DNA of 53,334 nucleotides from positions 1 to 53,334 of the forward strand of contig NZ_AXAP01000059.1 in the NCBI RefSeq assembly GCF_000472865.1, in the 5' to 3' direction. This document shows positions 36,834 to 44,925 of this stretch, piece by piece. Source of the DNA: Bradyrhizobium elkanii WSM2783. Its GTDB lineage: Bacteria; Pseudomonadota; Alphaproteobacteria; Rhizobiales; Xanthobacteraceae. The notes below the pieces were generated by a model. It had not been told where the DNA came from and ran no database searches. It saw nothing but the letters and a program-made list of their open reading frames with translations. The first letter of the stretch is position 1, and every line of letters begins with the position of its first letter. The translations under genes were made by a program, and so were the position numbers.

Positions 36834-37640
36834 TTAGGACGCGGCCGCTTCCGTGAACGATCCGCTGCTGCGATAGATCGCGAGATCGCGCGAGCCGGAG
36901 AAGATCGCGCGCGGCTTCAGGCCGTAGAAGCGGCGGATCGAGTGGCTGAAATGGGTCGAGTCGGGATAGCCGATGTCCTGCGCCAGATGCGCCAGATTGA
37001 TGTCCTGGTTGGCGAAATGCAACAGATGCCGCGCCCGCTTCCAGGCACGGAAGGAGCGGAACGAGATCCCGGTCTCCTCCTTGAACAGATGCAGGAAGCG
37101 CGAGGGCGACAGCGCGGCATCCGCCGCGCAATCCGCCGCCGTCACCGGCTCGCCGGAGAATTTGCCGATGCGCATGATGGCCCGCACCACGCGCGGATCG
37201 AGCACACGCTGCGGCAGCCCCTCTCCGAAGCACATGATGTCGAACTCGGCGTTCGAGAGGTTGTCGCTATATTGCCGACGTCCGAGTGCGGCATAGGCGG
37301 CGCGGATGCGGTCGGCGAAGATTTGGCTTTCCGAGCCCGTCAACAGCCTTGAGAACGACTCGAGCGCGCCGACGCGAACGCTCTCAGGCTCGATGGCGAC
37401 GCAGATCGCCGAGCGATAGTCGCTCGCGATCGTGTGGCGCAGGTTCGGCATGGTCACGACGAGATCACCATAGGACTCGCGGCCATCGCTGGTCGCAAGG
37501 TGCAGGCCGCCTTTGATCGCGACATAGACATGGAATGCGCCCGGACAGCGCTCGCGCGGGCGGCCGAGCAGTCCGGCGTAAAACACGCGCTCCGGCGTGA
37601 TCAGCATCAGATGGCCTACTTCGCGGGCCTGGTGGTCCAT
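36834..37640 (-). CDS. AraC family transcriptional regulator
   Basis: A 268-residue DNA-binding regulator. The N-terminal ~150 residues form a cupin-like sensor region (YVAIKGGLHLATSDGRESYG). The C-terminal ~100 residues carry two helix-turn-helix units, the first around AADAALSPSRFLHLFKEETG and the second around LAQDIGYPDSTHFSHSIRRF, the AraC signature. ATG 37640 has a strong GGAGGA upstream; the open frame extending to 37769 runs into a palindromic repeat. It follows the GST gene on the same strand and is the likeliest local controller of the acyl-CoA dehydrogenase/GST genes or of the divergent genes, but no binding site can be assigned. Confidence 0.92.
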   Translation of the reverse strand: MDHQAREVGHLMLITPERVFYAGLLGRPRERCPGAFHVYVAIKGGLHLATSDGRESYGDLVVTMPNLRHTIASDYRSAICVAIEPESVRVGALESFSRLLTGSESQIFADRIRAAYAALGRRQYSDNLSNAEFDIMCFGEGLPQRVLDPRVVRAIMRIGKFSGEPVTAADCAADAALSPSRFLHLFKEETGISFRSFRAWKRARHLLHFANQDINLAHLAQDIGYPDSTHFSHSIRRFYGLKPRAIFSGSRDLAIYRSSGSFTEAAAS

Positions 37641-37744
37641 GGTGGTTCCTCCTCGCACGGCTCTTCCCGGCCGTTGCGGCGCCAACCATAGCCGAAATCT
37701 GGCTGAAGTCACCGTTACAATTGGGGCGAGGAAACGGCTCTCTC

Positions 37745-37829
37745 CGTCATTGCGAGCGAAGCGAAGCAATCCATGCCACCACGAGTGGAGAAATGGATTG
37801 CTTCGTCGCTGTCGCTCCTCGCAATGACG
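37745..37829. repeat. Palindromic repeat, CGTCATTGCGAGCG type
   Basis: Begins CGTCATTGCGAGCGAAGCGA and ends CTCGCAATGACG; the inner GCAATCCATGCC and GGATTGCTTCG also pair. It separates the GST gene from the AraC regulator. The second copy in the window is at 48229-48312. I recall this as a very frequent Bradyrhizobium/Rhodopseudomonas intergenic repeat. Confidence 0.88.
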
Positions 37830-37844
37830 GCCGGGGCGGGCGCT

Positions 37845-38501
37845 TTACCCACGCACCCGCGGCGCGACGTTTTGCTCCACGCCAGCCTTGCGTTCCGCCG
37901 CGACGGCCCGCTGGTATGCCTCGCGCTGCTGCAGCCGCGCCCAATAGGCTGCGACATTGGGACCGAAATCCTTGGCGAGCCCGATATTGTCGGCGAGCCG
38001 GAGTGCGTAGCCGATGGCGATGTCGGCGGCGGTGAAACGGCCGGCACACAGCGTCTCGGCCTTGCCGGTCGCGGCCTCCACCGCGCGCAGGCGGCCGAAG
38101 AACCACTTGGCGTAATCGCCGACCACCTGCGGATTGCGCCGCTCCTCCGGCTCGAGCTGGCCGTAGCGAAGCACCAGGGTCTGCGGGAAGGTCAGCGTGG
38201 CGTCGGAAAAGTACATCCAGTTCAGGAAGGCGCCATAGGCCGGCTCGTCGGGTCCGACGATCAGTGGTGTCGGGCCATATTTAGTACCAAGGTAATGGCA
38301 GATGCCTGAGGACTCCGTCATCCGCGTCTCGCCATCGATCAGCAAGGGAATCGTGCCGAGCGGGTTCAGCGCCAGATAGTCCTTCGCGAACACGCGCGGC
38401 GGAAACGGCAGCATCTTGAGTTCATAGGGCAGTCCCATTTCCTCGAGCATCCAGAGCGGCCGGAACGAACGCGCGGCTTCGCAGTGATAAAGCGTGACCA
38501 T
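37845..38501 (-). CDS. Glutathione S-transferase family protein
   Basis: A 218-residue protein with a thioredoxin-like N-domain (VTLYHCEAARSFRPLWMLEE, then NPLGTIPLLIDGETRMTESS, the cis-Pro and glutathione-binding Glu-Ser turn) and an all-helical C-domain (AGRFTAADIAIGYALRLADN). It would conjugate or deglutathionylate a substrate in the cytosol. One base separates its ATG from the stop of the acyl-CoA dehydrogenase gene, so the two are almost certainly co-translated, and the role is probably within the same catabolic pathway (for example isomerising or detoxifying an unsaturated or epoxide intermediate). This is inference; general stress detoxification is the alternative. Confidence 0.92.
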   Translation of the reverse strand: MVTLYHCEAARSFRPLWMLEEMGLPYELKMLPFPPRVFAKDYLALNPLGTIPLLIDGETRMTESSGICHYLGTKYGPTPLIVGPDEPAYGAFLNWMYFSDATLTFPQTLVLRYGQLEPEERRNPQVVGDYAKWFFGRLRAVEAATGKAETLCAGRFTAADIAIGYALRLADNIGLAKDFGPNVAAYWARLQQREAYQRAVAAERKAGVEQNVAPRVRG

Positions 38502-38502
38502 C

Positions 38503-39666
38503 TCAGGCGCTTCCCTTCATGCTGGGCAACATACCCATCATCTTGCATAACACCATCAGCATGACTTCGTCAGCGCCACCGCCGATCGAGGTCAGGCGGC
38601 TATCGCGATAGGCGCGGCTGACCGGGGTCTCGTTCATGAAACCCATCCCGCCCCAATATTGCAGACAGGCGTCGGTGAGTTCACGGCCGAGCCGGCCGGC
38701 TTTCAGCTTCGCCATGGTGGCGAGACGGGTGACGTCCTCGCCCGCGACCAGCGCCTCGCCGGCACGATAGATCAGCGAGCGCAACAGCTCGACCTCGGTC
38801 TGCATCTCCGCGAGCTTGAAGTGCACCACCTGGTTGTCGAGGATCGAGCCGCCGAACGCCTTGCGGCCCCGGGTATATTCGATGGTCTCGTTGATGATGA
38901 ATTCATGCGCCTTCAGGCAGGCGGCGGCGCCCCACAGACGCTCCTCCTGGAACTGGATCATCTGGTAGGTGAAACCCTTGCCCTCCTCGCCGATCCGGTT
39001 GCGCTTGGGCACCCGGACATTGTCGAAGAATATCTGCGCGGTGTCGGAGGAGCGCATGCCCATCTTGTCGAGCTTTCGCGCGATGGTGACGCCCTTGCTC
39101 TTCATCGGCACGCAGATCAGCGACTTGTTGCGATGGACCTGGCCGTCGCTGGTGTTGGCGAGCAGGCAGATCCAATCGGCCTGCGTGCCATTGGTGATCC
39201 ACATCTTGCCGCCATTGATGACGTAATCGTCGCCGTCAGAGCGCGCACTCGTCTTGATCGAGGCGACATCGGAGCCTGCGCCCGGTTCGGAGACGCCGAT
39301 GCAGGCAACCTGATCGCCCGAAATTGCGGGACTGAGGAATTCGCGCCTCACGTCGTCGGAGCCGAACCGCGCCAGCGCGGGCGTGGCCATATCCGTCTGC
39401 ACCCCGATCGCCATCGGCACGCCGCCGCATCTGATGGCCCCTAACTCTTCTGCCATCATCAGCGCAAAGCTGTAGTCGAGCCCCTGGCCGCCGAATTCGA
39501 TGGGCTTGTTGAGGCCGAGGAAGCCGAGACTGCCGAGCTTCTTGAACAGCTCATGCGCGGGGAAGATGCCGGCGTCTTCCCAGTCGTCAACATAGGGGTT
39601 GATCTCGGCCGCGATGAATTTCTGCAAGATACGGCGGGGTTCGTCGTGGTCGGCGGTGAAGATCAT
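38503..39666 (-). CDS. Acyl-CoA dehydrogenase
   Basis: A 387-residue FAD flavoenzyme that desaturates an acyl-CoA at the alpha-beta bond and passes electrons to ETF. Signature segments: CIGVSEPGAGSDVASIKT (about 122-139, FAD/substrate), KMWITNGTQADWICL and the C-terminal YRDSRLTSIGGGADEV. The usual medium-chain-type catalytic Glu position reads Gly (IGGGAD), while Glu260 in INETIEYTRGRKAFG lines up with the catalytic base of long-chain and isovaleryl-type enzymes. ATG 39666 is preferred; an in-frame ATG at 39708 sits inside a palindromic repeat with no ribosome site. It lies between a second dehydrogenase gene and the GST gene. Confidence 0.93.
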   Translation of the reverse strand: MIFTADHDEPRRILQKFIAAEINPYVDDWEDAGIFPAHELFKKLGSLGFLGLNKPIEFGGQGLDYSFALMMAEELGAIRCGGVPMAIGVQTDMATPALARFGSDDVRREFLSPAISGDQVACIGVSEPGAGSDVASIKTSARSDGDDYVINGGKMWITNGTQADWICLLANTSDGQVHRNKSLICVPMKSKGVTIARKLDKMGMRSSDTAQIFFDNVRVPKRNRIGEEGKGFTYQMIQFQEERLWGAAACLKAHEFIINETIEYTRGRKAFGGSILDNQVVHFKLAEMQTEVELLRSLIYRAGEALVAGEDVTRLATMAKLKAGRLGRELTDACLQYWGGMGFMNETPVSRAYRDSRLTSIGGGADEVMLMVLCKMMGMLPSMKGSA

Positions 39667-39702
39667 TTTTTTGCTAAGCTCCAATCGGCGTTCTTGGTCA
39701 GC

Positions 39703-39792
39703 CGTCATGGCCGGGCTTGTCCCGGCCATCCACGTCTGTCCGATCACGCGGGACCAAAGACGTGGATGCCCGGGACAAGCCCGGGCATGACG
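39703..39792. repeat. Palindromic repeat, CGTCATGGCCGGGC type
   Basis: Begins CGTCATGGCCGGGCTTGTCC and ends GGGACAAGCCCGGGCATGAC, with inner ATCCACGTC/GACGTGGAT. It fills the junction between the two acyl-CoA dehydrogenase genes and abuts the stop of the first (39808). Confidence 0.88.
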
Positions 39793-39807
39793 GTGGTGTA
39801 TCGCTAG

Positions 39808-40944
39808 TCACAATCCCATCTGGCGGCTGGCGAGGTCCTTCATGATTTCCTCGGTGCCGCCCCCGATGGCGTTGACCTTGACCTCCCGGTAGATGCGCTC
39901 GACCTTGACGCCGCGCATGAAACCGGCGCCGCCGAAGATCTGCACCGCCTCGGAGGCGCAGAACGCCATGGTCTGGGTCGCCTGGTTCTTCATCATGCAG
40001 ATCTCGGCGACCGGGCTTTCGCCTTGCCCCAGCCGCCAGGCCAGCATCTCCAGCATCGCTTGCGACGCTGCGACCTTCTGCGCCATGTCGACGATCTTGT
40101 GCCGGATCACCTGGTGCTGGGCGATCGGCTTGCCGAAGGTCTTGCGCTCCTTGGCGTAGGCGATCGCCTCCTCGAGGCAGACACGGGCGTAGGCCGTGCA
40201 GCTTGCCGCCATGCCCATGCGCTCGCTGTTGAAATTCTGCATGATGATCTTGAAGCCCTGGCCTTCCTCGCCGATCAGGTTTTCAGCCGGCACCCGGCAC
40301 TCGTCGAAATGCAGCGTCGCCGTATCGGAGGCCCACCAACCCATCTTCTTCAATTTGGTCCGCGACAGGCCGGGCGTATCACCCTCGATCAGCAGCAGGC
40401 TGACGCCACTGGGCCCCTCGCCGCCGGTACGCACGGCGACCGTGATATAATCGGCGCGCACGCCCGAGGTGATGAACGTCTTTTCGCCGCTGACGACATA
40501 ATGATCGCCGTCGCGGCGCGCCTTGGTGCGCAAGTTCGCGACATCGGAGCCGCCGCTCGGCTCGGTGATCGCGAGCGCGGAAATCTTCTCGCCCCGCAGC
40601 ACTTCCGGCAGCACACGCGCCCTGACCTCGGGACGGGCAGCGCGCGCGATCGGCGGCGAGCCGATGGTGTGGCTCATCAGACTCGCACTGATGCCGCCGG
40701 CGCCGGCCCGCGCCAGTTCCTGCGAGGCCACGATCTTCATGAACTGGTCGGCGGGAACGCCGCCATATTCCTCCGGGAAGCCCAGCCCGAGCAGACCGAT
40801 CTCGGAAGCCTTGCGATACAGCTCGCGCGGAAACTCGCCCACTTCGTCCCACTCGTGGGCGTAAGGCTCGATCTCCTTCTGCACGAAACGGCGCACCGCC
40901 TCGCGAAAGGCCTCGTGCTCGCTGCTGTAGAATGGGCTCGCCAT
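39808..40944 (-). CDS. Acyl-CoA dehydrogenase
   Basis: A 378-residue FAD flavoenzyme. Segments: LAITEPSGGSDVANLRTKAR (about 124-143), KTFITSGVRADYITVAV and the C-terminal YREVKVNAIGGGTEEIM. As in its neighbour, the medium-chain catalytic position is Gly, and the likely base is Glu258 or Glu259 in LEEAIAYAKERKTFG, the long-chain/isovaleryl arrangement. ATG 40944 is selected (GGAG ten bases upstream); a longer frame enters the divergent promoter region. With the next gene it may form two steps on related substrates. It is divergent from the CoA ligase at 41154, with 209 bases between them that hold no gene. Confidence 0.94.
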   Translation of the reverse strand: MASPFYSSEHEAFREAVRRFVQKEIEPYAHEWDEVGEFPRELYRKASEIGLLGLGFPEEYGGVPADQFMKIVASQELARAGAGGISASLMSHTIGSPPIARAARPEVRARVLPEVLRGEKISALAITEPSGGSDVANLRTKARRDGDHYVVSGEKTFITSGVRADYITVAVRTGGEGPSGVSLLLIEGDTPGLSRTKLKKMGWWASDTATLHFDECRVPAENLIGEEGQGFKIIMQNFNSERMGMAASCTAYARVCLEEAIAYAKERKTFGKPIAQHQVIRHKIVDMAQKVAASQAMLEMLAWRLGQGESPVAEICMMKNQATQTMAFCASEAVQIFGGAGFMRGVKVERIYREVKVNAIGGGTEEIMKDLASRQMGL

Positions 40945-41153
40945 CCCTTTGCTCCGTCGATTCCTGTGTCCGGAACGATGTCCGGAAATCGCCGCGCCAA
41001 CTTGCGTCAAGTGGCTGCCGGCGGCGAATGGACCCCGATCCTACCCTCGGTCCAGCCACTAAACGCAAGACAGATTCCAGCCTCGGCCCGTCCACTGGTA
41101 CCCCTGCGGATCATGATCAGGCGGCGCCAGACCGCCCACCGTGGGAGGGACAT

Positions 41154-42701
41154 TTGCCGGTTCGTTACTACGACTGGATCGCTCATCATGGCCGGCGGAC
41201 ACCTGACAAGGTCGCGATGGTCGACCTCGGCAGCGGCCGCCGCTTCACCTATGCGCAATCCGACGCGCGGATCTCGAGCCTGGCTGCGCATCTGCGGGAT
41301 ACCCACAAGGTAGCGCGCGGCGACCGAGTCGCGGTGCTGGCGCTGAACACCACTGACACGCTGGAAGTGCAGTTCGCCTGCGGACGCCTGGGCGCCGTGT
41401 TCGTGCCGCTTAACACCCGCCTCACGGTACCGGAACTGCAGTTCATCGTCGGCGACGCCTCGCCGAAAGTCATGATCCATGATGGCGACCTCGCCGAGAC
41501 CGCGCTCAGCGTCGCCAGGCTCTGCAACGTGCCAACGGCGCTGCGGCTCGGCCCCGATGGCTCCTATGAAGCCGGCATCGCAGCAGCAAAGCCGATCGAG
41601 ACATTCGAGCCCGTCACGCTCGATGACATCTCGACCATCATGTACACCTCGGGCACAACAGGCCAGCCGAAGGGCGCCATCATCACCCACGGCATGACGT
41701 TCTTCAATTGCGTCAATCTCGGCGGCCTCGCCTACATCTCGCCATCCTCGGTGTTCCTCTGCGTGCTGCCGCTGTTCCACACCGGCGGGCTCAATTGCTA
41801 CACCAACCCGGTGCTGCATGCCGGCGGCACCGTCTTGATCATGCGCGCCTTCGATCCTGGCGAAGCCTTGCGGCTGATCAGCGATCCCGCTGAGCGCATC
41901 AACGCCTTCTTCGGCGTGCCCGCGATCTACCAGTTCATGGCGCAGCATCCGTCGTTTGCGAGCGCCGATTTCGGCCGGCTGATCATCGGCGGCGTCGGCG
42001 GCGCACCGATGCCGGTGCCGCTCTTGAAGGTGTGGGAAGCACGCGGCGTGGCGCTGCAGCAGGGCTACGGCATGACCGAGACCTCGCCCGCGGTGATGGC
42101 GCTCGATCGCGAGGATGCCGCGCGCAAGGCGGGATCGGCCGGCAAGCCGGTGCTGCACACCGAAGTGCGGATCGTACGCCCCGACGGCACCGACGCCGCC
42201 GTAGGCGAACTCGGCGAGCTCTGGGTCAGGGGACCGAACATCACGCCGGGCTACTGGAACCGGCCTGACGCCAACGCCTCCTCCTTCACCGACGGCTGGC
42301 TGCACACGGGCGATGCAACGCGCATCGACGGGGAAGGCTTCTACTATATCGTCGACCGCTGGAAGGACATGTACATCTCCGGCGGCGAGAACGTCTATCC
42401 GGCCGAGGTCGAGAACGTGCTGCACCAGATTCCGGCGGTCGCCGAAGCGGCCGTGATCGGCATCCCTGATGAGCAATGGGGCGAGGTCGGCATGGCGATC
42501 GTCGCGGTGAAGCCGGGACAGACTCTGACGCCGGAACAGATCCACGCCCATTGCGCGGCCAATCTGGCACGCTTCAAATGCCCGCGCACAATCGAATTCG
42601 TCGATGCGCTGCCGCGCAATGCGACCGGCAAGATCCACAAGCCGACGCTGCGCAAGCAATTCGCCGAGCAGAAGCCGACCGATCTGGCGCAAGCCTCGTG
42701 A
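41154..42701 (+). CDS. Acyl-CoA synthetase (AMP-forming), TTG start
   Basis: A 515-residue CoA ligase. Motifs: P-loop YTSGTTGQPKGA (164-175), QGYGMTETSPAVMALD, the hinge DRWKDMYISGGENVYPAEVE and Lys493 in NATGKIHKP. An ATG-led frame exists further upstream (40932, or internal ATG 41029), but its first ~40 residues are Pro/Asp-rich and unlike the family. A TTG at 41154 has an excellent GGAGG five bases upstream and begins the typical N-terminus (MPVRYYDWIAHHG after initiation). It opens the plus-strand side of the divergent promoter region facing the acyl-CoA dehydrogenases. Substrate is unknown, probably a medium or long acid. Confidence 0.9.
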   Translation: MPVRYYDWIAHHGRRTPDKVAMVDLGSGRRFTYAQSDARISSLAAHLRDTHKVARGDRVAVLALNTTDTLEVQFACGRLGAVFVPLNTRLTVPELQFIVGDASPKVMIHDGDLAETALSVARLCNVPTALRLGPDGSYEAGIAAAKPIETFEPVTLDDISTIMYTSGTTGQPKGAIITHGMTFFNCVNLGGLAYISPSSVFLCVLPLFHTGGLNCYTNPVLHAGGTVLIMRAFDPGEALRLISDPAERINAFFGVPAIYQFMAQHPSFASADFGRLIIGGVGGAPMPVPLLKVWEARGVALQQGYGMTETSPAVMALDREDAARKAGSAGKPVLHTEVRIVRPDGTDAAVGELGELWVRGPNITPGYWNRPDANASSFTDGWLHTGDATRIDGEGFYYIVDRWKDMYISGGENVYPAEVENVLHQIPAVAEAAVIGIPDEQWGEVGMAIVAVKPGQTLTPEQIHAHCAANLARFKCPRTIEFVDALPRNATGKIHKPTLRKQFAEQKPTDLAQAS

Positions 42702-42720
42702 CATGACACGCTGACAGGTT

Positions 42721-42753
42721 TCGCCGCCGCCTGCCGGGACCGGCGGCGATTTT
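42721..42753 (+). terminator. Candidate rho-independent terminator
   Basis: A 9-bp GC-rich stem TCGCCGCCG / CGGCGGCGA (42721-42729 and 42741-42749) with an 11-base loop is followed by TTTT. It lies 20 bases after the ligase stop and 45 bases before the binding-protein gene's start. The T-run is short, so termination may be partial. Confidence 0.55.
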
Positions 42754-42797
42754 CGTGCGTTCGTCCCCAACCACAAAAAGCCCGAGGGAATTGCTTT

Positions 42798-44021
42798 ATG
42801 CAGAACAAGAAAATCGCTTTGCTTGCCGCCGTCGCGGCGTTCTCCCTGCTCTCGACCCAAGGCGCATTTGCGCAGAAGAAATACGACACCGGCGCGTCCG
42901 ACACTGAGATCAAGATCGGCAATGTCGAGGCCTATAGCGGCCCGGCTTCCGCCTACGGCATCATCGGCAAGACCGAGGAAGCCTATTTCAAGATGATCAA
43001 CGACCAGGGCGGCGTGAACGGTCGCAAGATCAACTGGATCTCCTACGACGACGGCTACTCGCCACCGAAGACGGTGGAGCAGGTCCGCAAGCTGATCGAG
43101 GGCGACGAGGTGTTTTTGGTGTTCAACGCGCTGGGCACGCCGACCCAGACCGCGGTGCAGAAATATCACAACGCCAAGAAGGTGCCGCAGCTCTTCCTCG
43201 CCACCGGTGCCAGCAAGTGGAACGATCCAAAGGATTTTCCCTGGACCATGGGCTTCCAGCCGAGCTACCGCGTCGAGGCCAGGATCTTCGCGAAATACAT
43301 TCTCAAGAACAAGCCCAATGCCAAGGTCGCGATCTTCTACGCCAACGACGATTTCGGCAAGGATTACGTCGCAGGCTTCAAGGAAATCTTCGGCGAAAAG
43401 GCCTCCAGCCTGATCGTCGCCGAGGAGAGCTACGAGACCACCGAGCCCTCGATCGATTCCCACATTGTCAAGCTGAAGGGCACCGGCGCCGACGTCTTCG
43501 TCAACATCGCGACGCCGAAATTCGCAGCACAAGCGATCAAGAAGATCGCCGAACTGGACTGGAAGCCGATGCACCTGATGACCGACGTCTCGATCTCGAT
43601 CGGCGCCGTCATGAAGCCGGCCGGTCTCGATGCATCCGAAGGCGTGCTGTCGGCGGGCTATCTCAAGGATGCGTCCGACCCGCAATGGAAGGACGATGAG
43701 GGCATGAAGAAGTTCATGGCGTTCATCGATAAATACATGCCGGGCGCCAACGTCACCGACACCAACACCGTTTATGGCTACGCCGCGGCGCAAACGCTGG
43801 TGCAGGTGCTGAAACAGTGCGGCGACAATCTCACCCGCGAAAATGTGATGAAGCAGGCCGCCAGCCTGAAGGATTTCGCACCGGATACGCTGATCCCCGG
43901 CATCAAGATCAACACCGGCCCGAATGATTTCGCCCCCATCGAGCAGCTCAAGATGATGCGGTTCACCAAGGGGCAGTGGGAATTGTTCGGCGACATCATC
44001 AGCGCCGAGACGGGCGGCTAA
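42798..44021 (+). CDS. Liv-type ABC substrate-binding protein, orphan
   Basis: A 407-residue periplasmic binding protein with a Sec signal (MQNKKIALLAAVAAFSLL, cut near GAFA-QKK). The opening TEIKIGNVEAYSGPASAYG and the later KVAIFYANDDFGKDYVAGFK are those of the LivK/branched-chain family; subfamily members with YSGPASAYGIIGKTEEAYF commonly occur beside acyl-CoA ligases. It follows the ligase at 41154 after a candidate terminator. No Liv permease or ATPase genes are in the window. It probably captures the carboxylic acid that the neighbouring enzymes degrade, working with a transporter encoded elsewhere; this is inference. Confidence 0.92.
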   Translation: MQNKKIALLAAVAAFSLLSTQGAFAQKKYDTGASDTEIKIGNVEAYSGPASAYGIIGKTEEAYFKMINDQGGVNGRKINWISYDDGYSPPKTVEQVRKLIEGDEVFLVFNALGTPTQTAVQKYHNAKKVPQLFLATGASKWNDPKDFPWTMGFQPSYRVEARIFAKYILKNKPNAKVAIFYANDDFGKDYVAGFKEIFGEKASSLIVAEESYETTEPSIDSHIVKLKGTGADVFVNIATPKFAAQAIKKIAELDWKPMHLMTDVSISIGAVMKPAGLDASEGVLSAGYLKDASDPQWKDDEGMKKFMAFIDKYMPGANVTDTNTVYGYAAAQTLVQVLKQCGDNLTRENVMKQAASLKDFAPDTLIPGIKINTGPNDFAPIEQLKMMRFTKGQWELFGDIISAETGG

Positions 44022-44029
44022 TCGTCTGC

Positions 44030-44125
44030 CGTCATTCCGGGGCGCGCGAAGCGCGAACCCGGAATCTCGCCCCACAATCTCTGGATTCCGGGTTCGCTCG
44101 CTGTCGCGAGCGCCCCGGAATGACG
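44030..44125. repeat. Palindromic repeat, CGTCATTCCGGGG type
   Basis: Begins CCGTCATTCCGGGGCGCGCG and ends GCGCCCCGGAATGACGG with an inner CCGGAATC/GATTCCGG pair, slightly shorter than the other copies. It follows the binding-protein stop and precedes the DUF1614 gene. Confidence 0.85.
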
Positions 44126-44216
44126 GTTCATCTTTGTGTATCCTTGAGATCGTGCGGACGGCTCCCCACTTGAACGAGTGGCCCAACAAAGCGAGCCGCC
44201 GATCGTGGAAAGCCAG

Positions 44217-44918
44217 ATGCATTATCTGCCGATGACACCGGGATCGTTCTCGATCCTGGTGTTCCTGGCACTGGCGCTGGTGATCCTGATCCAGCTCCGC
44301 ATTCTCCGCTATGCCTATCTGAGCCTCGGTGTCAGTCCAGGAGCTGCGTTCCTTTTGCTGTTCGGCTCGCTGATCGGCAGCTATGTCAATATTCCGATCA
44401 CGGAATTGTCGGGACCGCCGGTGAGATCCGGCGAGATCGTCGACTTCTTCGGCATGCGTTATGTCGTGCCGCTGGTGACCGCGCCCAGCACGATCCTGGC
44501 CGTAAATGTCGGCGGCGCGGTGATTCCGACATTCGTGTCGATCTACCTGGTCGTCAGATACGAGCTCTGGGTCAGGGCCGCGATCGGTACCGCCATCATC
44601 GCCTTCATCGTCCATTGGCTGGCGACGCCGGTGCCGGGCATCGGCATCGCGGTGCCGGTGTTCGTGCCCGTTGTCAGCGTCGCGATCATCGCGCTCCTGC
44701 TCTCGCGTATCTATGCCGCGCCGCTCGCCTATATCGCAGGTTCAGTCGGAACACTGATCGGCGCCGATATTCTCAACCTGGACAAGATCGGCAGCCTGGG
44801 CGCGCCCATCGCCTCGATTGGCGGCGCCGGCACGTTTGATGGCGTGTTCCTGACCGGCATCCTCGCGGTGTTGCTCGCCGCCATCGTTTCACCCTCGCCC
44901 CTGCACCGCGCCTCGTAG
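44217..44918 (+). CDS. DUF1614 membrane protein
   Basis: A 233-residue integral membrane protein with about seven hydrophobic segments. The glycine-rich LFGSLIGSYVNIPITEL segment (about 45-61 of this start) and IAGSVGTLIGADILNL near the end are characteristic of DUF1614, a family of unknown function found in archaea and bacteria. The open frame could begin at GTG 44178 (39 bases upstream), but ATG 44217 gives a family-like start MHYLPMTPGSF. It converges with the XRE regulator, seven bases apart. No pathway can be inferred. Confidence 0.8.
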   Translation: MHYLPMTPGSFSILVFLALALVILIQLRILRYAYLSLGVSPGAAFLLLFGSLIGSYVNIPITELSGPPVRSGEIVDFFGMRYVVPLVTAPSTILAVNVGGAVIPTFVSIYLVVRYELWVRAAIGTAIIAFIVHWLATPVPGIGIAVPVFVPVVSVAIIALLLSRIYAAPLAYIAGSVGTLIGADILNLDKIGSLGAPIASIGGAGTFDGVFLTGILAVLLAAIVSPSPLHRAS

Positions 44919-44925
44919 CGCGTCG

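Noticed and set aside
37735..37845. A CRISPR-like or tandem repeat array among the palindromes
   Set aside because: Copies are isolated single units of different families scattered over the window, with no regular spacers.
39667..39708. Upstream ATG 39708 as start of the acyl-CoA dehydrogenase
   Set aside because: This ATG lies inside the palindromic repeat at 39703-39792 with no ribosome site, so the extra 14 residues are probably not translated.
41007..44615. A 1202-residue minus-strand open frame across the CoA ligase, binding protein and DUF1614 genes
   Set aside because: Runs through a palindromic repeat and three real genes on the other strand; its low-complexity His/Arg/Asp-rich text has no recognisable domain.
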